Notes: generated from the letters alone by a model not told the origin. A stretch of 64,000 nucleotides of DNA from Streptococcus suis (GCF_902702775.1 NZ_LR738724.1:1922001-1986000); one strand, 5' to 3'; shown: positions 17,840 through 27,070, counted from the first letter of the stretch. A program made the numbers and translations.

Positions 17840-19081
17840 TTAGATAGCCCACTCACCGTCACGGAAGATTGGTACACGGGTACCGTCTTCACGGATACCG
17901 TCAATGTTCATGTTGTTTGAACCAATCATGAAGTCCACGTGAACATCTGAGCGGTTGAGACCAGCTTCTTTGAGCTCTTCCTGGCTCATTTCTGTACCAC
18001 CTTCGATAGAGAAGGCATAGGCTTGACCAATCGCCAAGTGGTTTGAGGCATTTTCGTCAAAGAGAGTATTGAAGAAAGTCACGCCTGATTGAGAGATTGG
18101 GCTCTTGTCTGGCACAAGGGCAACTTCACCGAGACCACGTGCACCAGCATTGTCAAAGACCAATTTCTTCATGACTTCATCGCCTTTTTCAGCTGTTACA
18201 TCCACGATTTCACCATCTTTGAAGGTTACTTTAATACCTTCGATGATGTTACCATTGTAGCTGAGTGGTTTTGTAGACGTTACATAGCCGTCTGCTACAC
18301 GGTAGTCAGGTGCTGTGAAGACCTCTTCTGTTGGCATGTTGGCAATAAAGTGTTCACCTTGGGCATTGACCGAACCAGCCGCTTCCCACAAGTGATTCTT
18401 CGGCATACCAAGAACGAGGTCAGTTCCTGGTGCTGTGTAGTGCAATTTGACAAACTGCTCGTCGTTAAGGACCTTAGCCTTAGCCACCAAGCGTGCCTCA
18501 TGCTCTTCCCAAGCCTTGATTGGATCTTCTTCGTAGATACGGCAAGTCTTGAAGATTTGATCCCAAAGGAGGTCCACTGCCTCTTCGTCAGACGCTGCAT
18601 TTGGAAAGACTTTTTTAGCCCATTCCAAACCAGAGGCTGCACCAAGTGTCCAACTAACCTTGTTAGCTTGCGTTGCTTGACGCATTGGCTGCAATGCTTG
18701 GCTGAGTGCACGAGCGTTGCGAGACAATTTCTCTGGATCCACACCGTCGTAAGCTCCTGGATCTTCAGACAAGACCACCAAACGGCTTGCCTTGCGCTCT
18801 AGGAGGTAGTTCATTTCAGTAACACGTTGTGGATGAACTTGTTCCAAGAGTTCCACATCAACATTGACCAAACGTTCACGCGCAATCACATCGTCCAACC
18901 AGTTGACCAAGACTTCCTTAGCACCGTGAGCATATGCTTCTTTGACAATCAAACGAGCCAACTCAGCCTGATCTACTCCAATTGTCAATTGAATCGTGTG
19001 ACCTGGTTGCACATTGATACCTGTTGAAACCAAAAGTTTAGCATATTTAGCGAGATTTTCTTTAAAATTTGGTAATACCAT
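17840..19081 (-). CDS. pepS: Aminopeptidase PepS (M29 family)
   Basis: A cytosolic metallo-aminopeptidase of 413 residues, the usual size. Conserved M29 features are the HYTAPGTDLVLGMPKNHLWEAAG region, FIANMPTEEVFTAPD with the metal-binding Glu, GGTEMSQEEL near the C-terminus, and the terminal HVDFMIGSNNMNIDGI. It releases N-terminal residues from peptides and supplies amino acids. The frame opens MVLPNFKENLAKYAKLLV at an ATG with AAAGGAG upstream. Confidence 0.9.
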   Translation of the reverse strand: MVLPNFKENLAKYAKLLVSTGINVQPGHTIQLTIGVDQAELARLIVKEAYAHGAKEVLVNWLDDVIARERLVNVDVELLEQVHPQRVTEMNYLLERKASRLVVLSEDPGAYDGVDPEKLSRNARALSQALQPMRQATQANKVSWTLGAASGLEWAKKVFPNAASDEEAVDLLWDQIFKTCRIYEEDPIKAWEEHEARLVAKAKVLNDEQFVKLHYTAPGTDLVLGMPKNHLWEAAGSVNAQGEHFIANMPTEEVFTAPDYRVADGYVTSTKPLSYNGNIIEGIKVTFKDGEIVDVTAEKGDEVMKKLVFDNAGARGLGEVALVPDKSPISQSGVTFFNTLFDENASNHLAIGQAYAFSIEGGTEMSQEELKEAGLNRSDVHVDFMIGSNNMNIDGIREDGTRVPIFRDGEWAI

Positions 19082-19142
19082 CTTTTTCTCCTTTGTACTT
19101 TGAAATACCCTATTATTGTATCATATTTTAAGCTAGACAGAT

Positions 19143-19170
19143 AAAAAAACTTCCTGCTGATACAGGAAGT
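19143..19170 (-). terminator. Terminator ahead of pepS
   Basis: ACTTCCTG/CAGGAAGT hairpin followed by TTTTTTT on the minus strand. It ends transcripts coming from the nitroreductase gene and the repeat cluster. Confidence 0.75.
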
Positions 19171-19350
19171 TGGAAAGGTTAGCTCTGGGAGATAGTTAGA
19201 GCTGGAAGATAAAGCGAACGGAGTTCGTGTCAAAAAGCCGAAGGTATAACCCCGCTCCTCTCTTGTTTTAAGGGAGCAGAGTGTAAAGCTCCAGTGGAGC
19301 TTTACACTCATCATATCAAGTCAACAACGTCTGATTCCATCGCAGGGTAA
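19171..19350. repeat. Partial repeat units abutting copy 3
   Basis: A left-truncated stretch shows internal modules of the inverted-repeat family: GCTCTGGGAGATAGTTAGAG and GCGAACGGAGTTCG. It is followed by a GTAAAGCTCC/GGAGCTTTAC hairpin and the right half of a BOX-like unit (19310-19350, with CAAGTCAACAACGTCTGA). It has no full terminal arms of its own. Confidence 0.55.
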
Positions 19351-19826
19351 AGTTTTCAGTTTGCTTTTAGTACTAGCTCTAACTGTCTGGGAGACAGTTA
19401 GAGGTTGGAGATAAAGCGAACGAAGTTCGTGTCAACAGCTGAAGGCTGTACTGAAGTACGCCGAAGCGAGTTCAAACAATCCAGTGGATTATTTAAAGTT
19501 GGAAATAGGGAGTGAGAAAGAACTCGACTGGTCTAAAAAGAGTTCGTCAACAAGTCTTTATTTCTAGTTGTTGAGCTGAAACAGTCTATTCCCAGACTGT
19601 TTCACTCCCACCCCCGCATAGCTCCAAAGGTTCGAGGAACCTTTGGAGGTTGGAGATGAAGCGAACTTTGTTCGCAACAGTCGTAATGGTCAGATTTGAA
19701 GTGTAAGACACGAACAAATCTGCCAATCAACCACTGCGCTGAAATGTTGGCACGAACTCCGAGAAGTGGCGCCGGGCTTTTTGCCCAGCCCTCATCTGCC
19801 GACGTAATAAAACAAACTGTAAATAT
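19351..19826. repeat. Inverted-repeat element, copy 3, with nested module
   Basis: Outer arms AAAGTTTTCAGTTTGCTTTT and GTAATAAAACAAACTGTAAA. Inside, a module with its own ends GGGAGTG/CACTCCC (19508-19609) appears inserted. A further unit follows, with CTCCAAAGGTTCGAGGAACC and GCGAACTTTGTTCGC. The nested module and the following unit recur at 25173-25465. No coding capacity is seen. Confidence 0.7.
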
Positions 19827-19827
19827 G

Positions 19828-19934
19828 TATACTCAATGAAAATTGAAGTCAGACTAGGCGACGCAGATGTAGATAGAACTTAAGTTCATCACATCAAGTC
19901 AACAACGTCTGACTTCAATTTTCGCAGAGTATTA
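19828..19934. repeat. BOX-like inverted repeat overlapping the nitroreductase stop codon
   Basis: Ends TACTCAATGAAAATTGAAG and, on the other strand, TACTCTGCGAAAATTGAAG. About 25 bases pair, with an internal three-base mismatch. The ends match the streptococcal BOX pattern (TACTC...GAAAAT). The right end contains the TAA stop codon (19934-19932) of the nitroreductase gene. A single similar arm occurs after dusB at 46586. Confidence 0.65.
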
Positions 19935-20534
19935 GTTACCAAAAACCTTTACACGGTCCCCATCCGCCATATAGTCTTTGTCTGCTGCTGGAGCTGCGAT
20001 GCTTCCGAATGGTGCTTGTGCACGGAGTTTCCAGTTAGCTGGGATACCGTATTTTTCAGCAACTTGTGCGTCAACCAATGGGTTGTAGTGTTGTACGTTC
20101 ATGCCGATATTTTTCTCAGCGAAAGCCAACCATACTGCGTACAAGTTGATACCGTGAGCTTGTTCAGACCAGATTGGGAAGTTTTCAGCGTAAAGTGGGA
20201 AGCTTTCTTGCAGGCCTTTAACCACGTCTTGGTCTTCGAAGAACAAGATAGTACCAGCACCAGCCGCAAAACCAGCCAAACGACCTTTTGTGCCTTCAAA
20301 AGCTTCTGCTGGCGTTACTTTTTCTAATTCGCTGTAGGCAATTTCATTCCAAAAAGCGTCTGATTCAGCTCCGAAAAGTACAACTGCACGGCTTGATTGT
20401 GAGTTGAAAGCTGATGGAGATTCTTTCATGGCTTTCTCAACAAGTGCTACTACTTCTTCATTTGATACAGGTAGGTCTTTACCAAGTGCATAGATAGAAC
20501 GACGAGTTTCTTGAAGTTTTGCAAAGTTTGACAT
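19932..20534 (-). CDS. Nitroreductase-family protein
   Basis: A 200-residue FMN-dependent oxidoreductase. The nitroreductase fold signs are the opening ETRRSIYALGKDLPVSNEE (FMN phosphate-binding Arg and Ser), PSAFNSQSSRAVVLFG, and the C-terminal LRAQAPFGSIAAPAADKD. It resembles the short single-domain group reported to act on nitro compounds or quinones; the physiological substrate is unknown. The gene has a consensus promoter followed by a long inverted repeat, so it is probably controlled by a dedicated repressor. Its stop codon lies in the end of a BOX-like repeat. Confidence 0.85.
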   Translation of the reverse strand: MSNFAKLQETRRSIYALGKDLPVSNEEVVALVEKAMKESPSAFNSQSSRAVVLFGAESDAFWNEIAYSELEKVTPAEAFEGTKGRLAGFAAGAGTILFFEDQDVVKGLQESFPLYAENFPIWSEQAHGINLYAVWLAFAEKNIGMNVQHYNPLVDAQVAEKYGIPANWKLRAQAPFGSIAAPAADKDYMADGDRVKVFGN

Positions 20535-20559
20535 AGGATTTCCTCTTTTCTTATTGTTA

Positions 20560-20618
20560 CTACATAGTAGTTTTTATCACTATGTAGAGATTATATACCT
20601 ATCAAAAACATTAGTCAA
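20560..20618 (-). promoter_or_regulatory. Nitroreductase promoter with 9-bp inverted-repeat operator
   Basis: TTGACT (20618-20613), 17 bases, TATAAT (20595-20590) on the minus strand. Directly downstream CTACATAGT and ACTATGTAG form a perfect 9-bp inverted repeat with a ten-base spacer (20560-20587), which covers the start site. This position suits a repressor. The regulator is not identifiable. Confidence 0.65.
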
Positions 20619-20638
20619 GAGTTTTGACTTCTTTTTAT

Positions 20639-20671
20639 AAAAAAAACTCACTGCTTCCAAAGAAACAGTGA
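20639..20671 (-). terminator. Terminator of polC
   Basis: TCACTG/CAGTGA hairpin with additional internal TT/AA pairing, followed by a run of eight T on the minus strand. Confidence 0.75.
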
Positions 20672-20677
20672 ACAAGT

Positions 20678-23600
20678 TTAAAACAAATCATCAAAGAGAC
20701 TGAGCTGGTTATCCTCTGGCATTTTACCGAGGATGCCCATTTCATCCATTTTTTCAACAAGAGTGCTAGATAGACCTCCCCGTTTACGGAGTTCGGTTTT
20801 TGAGAGGAATTCCCCCTCGGCACGCGCCGCCACAACCTGCTTGGCTACGTTCTCTCCCAGACCATCCATAGCGACAAATGGTGGTATGAGGGTGTCTTCT
20901 TCAATCAAGAAGTCAGTCGCATGGGACTTGTAAAGGTCCAATTTACCGAACTTGAAGCCACGTTCCAGCATCTCATTGACCAACTCTAAGGTGGTGTAAA
21001 GGTCCTGCTCAACGTTTGAGGCTTCATTGTTTTTCTTCTTGAGGGCGATTTCTTCCATCTTGGCCTTGACTTTATCTAGACCGCCTGACATGGTCGCCAA
21101 ATCAAAGGCCTTGGCACGAATAGAGAAATAAGCACAATAGTAGTAGAGTGGGTGATGAACCTTGAAATAGGCAACCCGCAAGGCCATCATAACGTAGGCA
21201 GCCGCGTGGGCTTTAGGGAACATGTACTTGATTTTCCCACAGGATTCGATGTACCAGTCGGGCACCTTGTTATCCTTCATGGCTTGGATATAGCCATTTC
21301 GCTCTTCCTCGGAAATCTTGAGCCACAAGCCCTTCCGCACCCGCTCCATGATATTAAAGGCCATCTTAGGCGGTAAACCTGCGTGCATGAGATAAACCAT
21401 GATGTCATCCCGACAACCGATAACCGTGGATAGGTCGGCAATTCCTGCCTTAATCAAGTCCTGAGCATTGCCCAACCATACGTCTGTACCGTGGGATAGA
21501 CCAGACAGCTGCAAGAGTTCTGCAAAGGTGGTCGGTTTGGTCTCCTCCACCATCCCCCGTACAAAGTTGGTTCCGAATTCAGGAATACCCAACATACCTG
21601 TCGGCGTCCCAATCTGCTCTGGGGTAACTCCTAGAATTTCCGTACCTGAGAAGAGGGCCATCACTCCCTTGTCATCAGCAGGAATGGTCTGCGGATCAAT
21701 GCCTGACAAATCCTGCAACTTGCGAACCATGGTCGGATCATCGTGACCCAGGACATCGAGTTTCAAGACGTTTTCATCAATATCGTGGAAGTTAAAGTGG
21801 GTAGTCTGCCAGTTGGCCGTCACATCATCGGCAGGATACTGAACAGGTGTAAAGTCATAGACATCCATGTAGTCAGGAAATACGATAATCCCCCCTGGGT
21901 GCTGACCGGTCGTCCGTTTGACACCGGCCGCTCCAGCAGCCAAGCGTTCTACTTCCACATCTCGATAGAATTTGCCATAATCCCGCTCATAGCCTCGGAC
22001 AAAACCATAGGCAGTCTTAGCCGCAACCGTACCAACCGTTCCTGCACGGAAGGCATTTTCTTCACCAAAAATATCTCGAACATCCAAATGGGCAGAGGGT
22101 TGGTCATCCCCTGAGAAGTTCAAGTCAATATCGGGAACCTTGTCTCCATCGAAACCTAGGAAGGTCTCGAAAGGAATGTCCTGCCCATCTTTTTTATACT
22201 TGGTCCCACACTTTTCACAATCCTTGTCTGGCAGGTCAAAACCTGAACCATAGGAACCATCTGTGATAAATTCACTGTGTTGACAATTTGGACAGACATA
22301 GTGAGGAGGCATAGGGTTTACCTCGGTAATCCCAATCATGGTCGCAACGAAACTGGAGCCAACAGATCCCCGTGAACCCACCAGGTAGCCCCGCTCGTTG
22401 GAACGGTGCACCAACATCTGCGATGCCAGGTAAATCACGGCGAAGCCATTACCCAGAATGGACGTCAATTCCTTCTCAATCCGCAGATCAATAATATCAG
22501 GCAGAGGATTGCCATAAATTTCAAAGGCTTTTTGATAGGTCAATTCCGCAACCGTTTCCTCAGCCTTCTCAATATAAGGCGTGTAGAGGTCGGTCTTGAC
22601 TACCTGAACATCTTCAAACCGATCGAGCATGGCATTGGGATTGGTAATGACAATCTCACGCGCCAGACTTTCTCCCAAGAAGGCAAATTCGTCCAACATC
22701 TCGCTGGTCGTTCTAAAGTGAGCTTTTGGCAGCGGTGCTGGCTGAGCATTCTCACCATTTCCGATGGTCCAGTTAATCGGTGCCCCTTGACCTAGAGCAC
22801 GAACAATGATTTCCCGATAGATTTCCTCTTCGGGGTCAATATAGTGAACATTTCCTGTCGCCAAAACTGGCAGACCTGCCCTACGTCCTACCTCAATCAA
22901 CTGCTTGATAGTCTCTTCAATCTCTGCCATGTCCTTAAACTGCTCCTTGGCAATCATGGGAGCATAGAGGGCAGGTGGCATGACTTCGATAAAATCATAA
23001 TAGGCTGCCGTTTTAACCGCTTCATCTATCCCTTTGGAGAGCAAGTCATCGAAAACCTCGCCCTCTTGACAGGCTGTTCCCAATATTAAGCCTTCACGAT
23101 GGGCATTGAGAACGGTCCGTGGAATACGTGGAACTCCCTCAAAATACTTGGTATTGGAAAGAGAGACCAGTTTGAACATATTTTTCAAACCAACTTGATT
23201 GATCACATATAACGTGGCATGCTTGACACGAGCCTTCTTATAGGAATCCTCCGCAATCAGCTCCGTATTTAGCTGGTTGAGATTGGTCAAATTGTGCTTC
23301 TCCAGAGCATCTTTTAGGAAGATGAAGAGCAGGCGCCCTGTCGCCTCCGCATCGTAGTTGGCCATGTGGTGGTGTTCAAGAGCAACACCAAACCGCTTGG
23401 TGAGGGGACCTAAACCATGACGCTTAAAGTCGGGGTAGAGGTTACGAGCAAATTCCAAGGTATCAATGACAGGCTGGCTAATAATAGGTAGGCCTGCTCG
23501 TTCATAGTTGACATTCATAAAGCCAACGTCAAAGGTCGCGTTGTGGGCAACCATGACGGAATCTTGACAGAAATCTTGAAACTCACGCAGGACTTGTTCC

Positions 23601-25069
23601 AGAGGTTTAGAACCGCGCACATGCTCATCAGTGATTCCTGTCAGATCTGTTGTAAATTGACTGAGCGGATGACCTGGATCGATAAACTCATCAAATTCTG
23701 CAATGATATTGCCCTTGTGCATCTTGGATGCCGCAATCTGAATTAGGGCATTGTTGACTGCAGAGAGACCGGTTGTTTCCACGTCAAAGACTACATAGGT
23801 CGCTTCGGACAGGACTACATCTGCTTCGTTGTAAGCAATGGGCACAGAGTCCTCGACAATATTGGCCTCCATCCCGAAGAGGGGTTTGATTCCAGCTTTA
23901 CGGGCAGCATGATAGCCATGGGGGAAGGACTGGACATTGCCATGGTCAGTAATGGCCACCGCCTTGTGTCCCCAAGCCGCAGCACGTGCCACCAAGTCCT
24001 CAACAGCAGGCAGGGCATCCATGGTAGACATGTTGGTATGAGCATGAAACTCGACCCGCTTCTCACCCTCAGGCATGAGATCTTTGCGGATTTCCTTCTT
24101 AACCTCTTGGACTTCCTGTACGTTCATAGTCAAATCACGAGTGAAATTATTGGTTTCCACATTTCCACGTACCCGTAGCCAGTTGCCCTTTTTGACCATA
24201 TCAAACTTCTGGGCCTCTTCCTCATTCTTAGCCCACTTCTGCAAGGTGAAGGACGAAGTATAGTCGGTCATCTTAAAGTTGATAATGACCCGTCCCGTCT
24301 TGGTCGTCTTCTGCTCAACCTCAAAGACCAGCCCCTCAAAGACAATCCGGTTCTCCTCACTATCCACCTCAATCATAGGAGTAATCTCAGCCTTTTCGAT
24401 ATTGACCTTGGCAGGACGATTTTTCTTATATTCTGGGACAAATGGCTGAGCTGCCTCTGGTGGTGGCGCCATTTGAGCCAGTTGTTCAAGGGCCGCCAAG
24501 TTTTCTTCATTAGCTTGCTGGTAAATTTCTTCATTTTGCGCATGGAAAATCTCCGCTTGTTGCTGCGTCATTTCCTGACAGACTTGGATGTCCACCGCAA
24601 GATTGCCAAAACCAAATCGCTTGTATTGTTCCACAAGATTTGGCAGATGATTCTTCCGAAAATGATCTGTGTCAATGGTTTCAGGACCTTTTATCCACAA
24701 AACACCATCTCTATAAGTCACCTCTAATGGCTGAAAAAGAGCCTTGAAGCCTGCACTCTGGCACAAATCTTCCGTAAAAGCTTCTGGATAATAAGCTTCT
24801 ACCAAACCAGCTTCAAAGGCCTCCGCATCGCTGACAATAGAAAATTGAATCTTATTGCCCACCTTTTCAAACTCCGTCGCCAAACGAGCCTTGAAGAGTT
24901 GATAGTCCATGAGCGGCAAGGGGGTTTCAAAACGGAAGGTAAATTCCCAGAGTTTGCTGACCTTGTGCAAGACTACTTTCTCAATCGTTGCAGTCGAAAA
25001 AGCCCCTGATTGTCGTGCATCAAGAGGCATTCCGATTTGTTGTAGCAAGAGTTGAAACTTATCTGACAT
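20678..25069 (-). CDS. polC: DNA polymerase III PolC
   Basis: The main replicative polymerase of low-GC Gram-positives, with proofreading. 1463 aa, as in other streptococci. Domains in order: N-terminal region; an OB-fold (about 240-330); PHP domain opening [20 protein letters not shown]; the 3'-5' exonuclease with [13 protein letters not shown] (about 430-590) inserted into the PHP region; and the C-family palm/fingers region. The zinc-binding CPNCQH...CEKCGTKYK near 930-960 is specific to PolC. Only about 140 bases separate its stop from the next gene downstream, the nitroreductase, which has its own promoter. Confidence 0.98.
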   Translation of the reverse strand: MSDKFQLLLQQIGMPLDARQSGAFSTATIEKVVLHKVSKLWEFTFRFETPLPLMDYQLFKARLATEFEKVGNKIQFSIVSDAEAFEAGLVEAYYPEAFTEDLCQSAGFKALFQPLEVTYRDGVLWIKGPETIDTDHFRKNHLPNLVEQYKRFGFGNLAVDIQVCQEMTQQQAEIFHAQNEEIYQQANEENLAALEQLAQMAPPPEAAQPFVPEYKKNRPAKVNIEKAEITPMIEVDSEENRIVFEGLVFEVEQKTTKTGRVIINFKMTDYTSSFTLQKWAKNEEEAQKFDMVKKGNWLRVRGNVETNNFTRDLTMNVQEVQEVKKEIRKDLMPEGEKRVEFHAHTNMSTMDALPAVEDLVARAAAWGHKAVAITDHGNVQSFPHGYHAARKAGIKPLFGMEANIVEDSVPIAYNEADVVLSEATYVVFDVETTGLSAVNNALIQIAASKMHKGNIIAEFDEFIDPGHPLSQFTTDLTGITDEHVRGSKPLEQVLREFQDFCQDSVMVAHNATFDVGFMNVNYERAGLPIISQPVIDTLEFARNLYPDFKRHGLGPLTKRFGVALEHHHMANYDAEATGRLLFIFLKDALEKHNLTNLNQLNTELIAEDSYKKARVKHATLYVINQVGLKNMFKLVSLSNTKYFEGVPRIPRTVLNAHREGLILGTACQEGEVFDDLLSKGIDEAVKTAAYYDFIEVMPPALYAPMIAKEQFKDMAEIEETIKQLIEVGRRAGLPVLATGNVHYIDPEEEIYREIIVRALGQGAPINWTIGNGENAQPAPLPKAHFRTTSEMLDEFAFLGESLAREIVITNPNAMLDRFEDVQVVKTDLYTPYIEKAEETVAELTYQKAFEIYGNPLPDIIDLRIEKELTSILGNGFAVIYLASQMLVHRSNERGYLVGSRGSVGSSFVATMIGITEVNPMPPHYVCPNCQHSEFITDGSYGSGFDLPDKDCEKCGTKYKKDGQDIPFETFLGFDGDKVPDIDLNFSGDDQPSAHLDVRDIFGEENAFRAGTVGTVAAKTAYGFVRGYERDYGKFYRDVEVERLAAGAAGVKRTTGQHPGGIIVFPDYMDVYDFTPVQYPADDVTANWQTTHFNFHDIDENVLKLDVLGHDDPTMVRKLQDLSGIDPQTIPADDKGVMALFSGTEILGVTPEQIGTPTGMLGIPEFGTNFVRGMVEETKPTTFAELLQLSGLSHGTDVWLGNAQDLIKAGIADLSTVIGCRDDIMVYLMHAGLPPKMAFNIMERVRKGLWLKISEEERNGYIQAMKDNKVPDWYIESCGKIKYMFPKAHAAAYVMMALRVAYFKVHHPLYYYCAYFSIRAKAFDLATMSGGLDKVKAKMEEIALKKKNNEASNVEQDLYTTLELVNEMLERGFKFGKLDLYKSHATDFLIEEDTLIPPFVAMDGLGENVAKQVVAARAEGEFLSKTELRKRGGLSSTLVEKMDEMGILGKMPEDNQLSLFDDLF

Positions 25070-25172
25070 ACTTATTTCCTTTGTAGTTCGTTAGAAACAT
25101 TTTACCATAAATGAAAGAATTTTTCTTGGACTAAGCCAGGGACTTTTCTGGCAGGACACCACCATTTAAACT

Positions 25173-25465
25173 GGGAGTGGGACAGAACTCGACCAATCTA
25201 AAAAGTTCGTCAACAAGTCTTTATTTCTAGTTGTTGAGCTGAAACAGTCTATCCCCAGACTGTTTCACTCCCACCCCCGCATAGCTCCAAAGGTTCGGGG
25301 AACCTTTGGAGGTTGGAGATGAAGCGAACTTTGTTCGCAACAGTCGTGATGGTCAGATTTGGAGTGTGAAACACGAACAAATCTGCCAATCAACCACTGC
25401 GCTGAGATGTTGACACTAACTTTGAGAAGCGTGGCAGGACTTTTTGCCCAGCCCTTTCGTGTTAT
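25173..25465. repeat. GGGAGTG-type repeat, second copy
   Basis: Shares about 290 bp with 19508-19790. The first part is bounded by GGGAGTG (25173) and CACTCCC (25272). Then come the hairpins CTCCAAAGGTTCGGGGAACC and GCGAACTTTGTTCGC and a unit ending in a Pro/Gly-like GCCCAGCCC tract. It runs up to the first antitoxin promoter. No gene is seen. Confidence 0.65.
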
Positions 25466-25596
25466 AATAGAGATAGAAGAAGGTAGTTGCGTCAACAACT
25501 ACCCAACGTAGAACCGTTAAAAAGACGGTGGCTCGTATTTTATTTGCTAAAAGAAATAGCCGTTACTTGCCAAAGTATGGACGGCTATTTCTTTTG
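25463..25596 (+). ncRNA. Antitoxin RNA of the type I locus, copy A
   Basis: TATAAT (25463-25468) should start a transcript near 25475. The RNA would contain a GGTAGTTG/CAACTACC hairpin, an ACCGT/ACGGT hairpin and a terminator stem AGAAATAGCCGT/ACGGCTATTTCT (25552-25592) followed by CTTTT. Its 3' end overlaps the 3' end of the toxin-like frame on the other strand, the layout of convergent type I systems. Nearly identical to copy B at 25774. Inferred; no expression evidence. Confidence 0.55.
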
Positions 25597-25689
25597 GTCA
25601 TTTTCTTTGAAGATTTTATAGCACAAGCTGACTAAAGCAATGGTAAAGCTACCTAAAGCTAGAATCGTTTGTACAACTTCAAAAGCTGA
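25585..25689 (-). pseudogene. Holin-like toxin, copy A, start lost
   Basis: The same codons as the intact toxin at 25894-26001 can be read from about SAFEVVQTILAL to KENDQKK and stop. Similarity ends at 25689, where the TTG start and GGGGGGAG ribosome-binding site of copy B are replaced by unrelated sequence. No start codon is available in frame, so this copy should be silent. Confidence 0.6.
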
Positions 25690-25773
25690 AACTAGCCCCG
25701 ACGTTTTATTTTATAGGTATGAAATCCCCAGTATGCCACTGCCTTTTAAACTTGCTTTTTCAAGCTTTCGTGT

Positions 25774-25906
25774 TATAATAGAAATAGAAAAAGGCAGTTG
25801 CGCTAACAACTACCCAACGTAGAACCGTTAAAAAGACGGTGGCTCATTAATTTTAGCTAAAGAAATAGCCGTTACTTGCCAAAGTATGGACGGCTATTTC
25901 TTTTGG
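25774..25906 (+). ncRNA. Antitoxin RNA of the type I locus, copy B
   Basis: Promoter -10 TATAAT at 25774-25779 with TG just upstream; predicted start near 25786. It has the same two 5' hairpins as copy A and the shared terminator AGAAATAGCCGT/ACGGCTATTTCT (25861-25901). That terminator should work in both directions and also end the toxin mRNA. The stretch AGACGGTGGCT occurs near its middle and again, in the same RNA sense, in the 5' part of the toxin mRNA. Confidence 0.6.
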
Positions 25907-26001
25907 TCATTTTCTTTGAAGATTTTATAACACAAGCTGACTAAAGCAATGGTAAAGCTACCTAAAGCTAGAATCGTTTGTACAACTTCAAAAGCTGTCA
26001 A
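25894..26001 (-). CDS. Putative holin-like (TxpA/BsrG-type) membrane toxin, 35 aa
   Basis: A frame starting TTG reads MTAFEVVQTILALGSFTIAL and then VSLCYKIFKENDQKK. It has a short N-terminus with Phe-Glu, one membrane segment (about residues 7-25) and a charged C-terminus, the pattern of the Hol_Tox/TxpA family of type I toxins. GGGGGGAG lies seven bases before the start. The mRNA probably begins near 26096 and has a long structured leader. An antitoxin RNA is encoded convergently on the other strand. The family call rests on sequence pattern and layout. Confidence 0.7.
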   Translation of the reverse strand: MTAFEVVQTILALGSFTIALVSLCYKIFKENDQKK

Positions 26002-26102
26002 AAGAATGCTCCCCCCTTCTGTTAGATTTTGATGAATTGCCCATAGGCATCACCTCACTTTCAGAAAATCGAAAGCCACCGTCTTCACTTTTCTACTAAA
26101 TA

Positions 26103-26111
26103 ATTATACCA
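26103..26111 (-). promoter_or_regulatory. Promoter of the toxin mRNA
   Basis: Extended -10 TGGTATAAT on the minus strand; start expected near 26096, about 95 bases before the toxin start codon. The long leader contains AGACGGTGGCT close to its 5' end. Confidence 0.5.
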
Positions 26112-26138
26112 TAAACTTGATAAAAATATGAACACAGA

Positions 26139-26180
26139 ACAAAATCCTCAGAGTGCTTTCCGAGGATTTTGTTTATTTAT
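26139..26180 (+). terminator. Hairpin between the toxin locus and the unknown gene
   Basis: ACAAAATCCT/AGGATTTTGT stem (26139-26172) followed by TTATTTAT on the plus strand. On the minus strand it follows the unknown gene ending at 26218 and could serve as its terminator, although few T follow on that side. Confidence 0.5.
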
Positions 26181-26217
26181 ATTGTGAATTTTTCAATACC
26201 TAGTTATTCCAGCGTAC

Positions 26218-26682
26218 TTACTGAACATAAATACGACAAGATTGACCTGATAAACTTTCTATAAGTGGCTTACCTGTATTTACATTTGTAAATTGTTCTA
26301 AAGCTAATGTAGCAAGCTTTTTAAGATTTTTTAGTTCAAACCAAGTATAATTTGACTGACTTTCTTGGATCGTATCAAACTGTGACGGATTTTGATATGC
26401 ATTACTTGGTGTCTTACTATGGAACTCTCCAAAGTCATCAACTTCCGCAATAAAGTCGTCCGAGAAGTCTCCTAGTGTCATGATGAGTTGGTCTGGTTGT
26501 TTATTTTTACCTACCTTTGTCACATTTTCAGTCGGCACTGTAAACAAAACTCTGCCGCCGTTATTTATTGCGTGATTATAGTGTGCATCTAAAACATCTT
26601 TAGCAGACATACCGTTCAATCTGTCTCCCAATTTATAGGCTATAATATCTATAGTTGGATTAGTTACTACGTGATTATTCAT
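26218..26682 (-). CDS. Unknown protein, 154 aa
   Basis: No family is recognised. The start chosen is the ATG at 26682 (MNNHVVTNPTIDIIAYKLGD), with AAGGAGAG six bases ahead. An upstream in-frame extension to 26763 runs through the decayed gene next door. The protein looks soluble and mixed alpha/beta, with a Gly-rich turn (NNGGRVLFTVP) and a hydrophilic middle. It lies among a type I toxin-antitoxin locus, repeats and a gene remnant, which suggests horizontally acquired DNA. Confidence 0.6.
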   Translation of the reverse strand: MNNHVVTNPTIDIIAYKLGDRLNGMSAKDVLDAHYNHAINNGGRVLFTVPTENVTKVGKNKQPDQLIMTLGDFSDDFIAEVDDFGEFHSKTPSNAYQNPSQFDTIQESQSNYTWFELKNLKKLATLALEQFTNVNTGKPLIESLSGQSCRIYVQ

Positions 26683-26909
26683 CCCTACTCTCCTTTCCAT
26701 CTCACTCCTACTGCCAATCCGAGCATACCCAATCCTGCTCCGTTGTCGCCACTCCCGTATCAATGGCTTGCGCTACTTGACTGGCTTCATCAACCACTGC
26801 CTGCGCATCTGCACATCCTGAGCAGTGACCGGTTGGCTACTGGTCGTCGAACTGACAGCTTCCGCCTCTGCTGGACGAGTCCGGTCAATTGTTTTTTCTT
26901 TGTCATCTT
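26683..26909 (-). pseudogene. Frameshifted remnant of a small gene
   Basis: A start MTKKK at 26909 has GAAGGA about nine bases upstream. The sensible reading then changes frame: TIDRTRPAEAEAVSSTTSSQ in one frame, VVDEASQVAQAIDTGVATTE in a second and NGAGLGMLGLAVGVRWKGE in a third, ending just before the unknown gene. Together they look like a Ser/Thr/Ala-rich protein with a hydrophobic C-terminal tail, broken by at least two indels. The original function cannot be told. Confidence 0.45.
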
Positions 26910-27017
26910 ATCATCCTTCTGAATCGTTTTATGACAAACTTTTTGTTTATCAGTGCCATTCTCCTCCCTGAACATTTTTGTCAAGGTATTTTGTCTAAAA
27001 AATAGAAAGAGTGCACG

Positions 27018-27047
27018 AAAAACCTCTATGGGAAAAACCCTAGAGGT
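27018..27047 (-). terminator. Terminator of dhaS-dhaQ
   Basis: ACCTCTAGGG/CCCATAGAGGT hairpin (27022-27047) followed by TTTTT on the minus strand, about 24 bases after the dhaQ stop. Confidence 0.7.
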
Positions 27048-27070
27048 GGATGTTCTATGAAAAGAGGAAC

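Noticed and set aside
18089..18802. 237-codon plus-strand frame opposite pepS
   Set aside because: Lies wholly antisense to the well-conserved pepS gene, is Cys- and Phe-rich without a family pattern, and has no ribosome-binding site.
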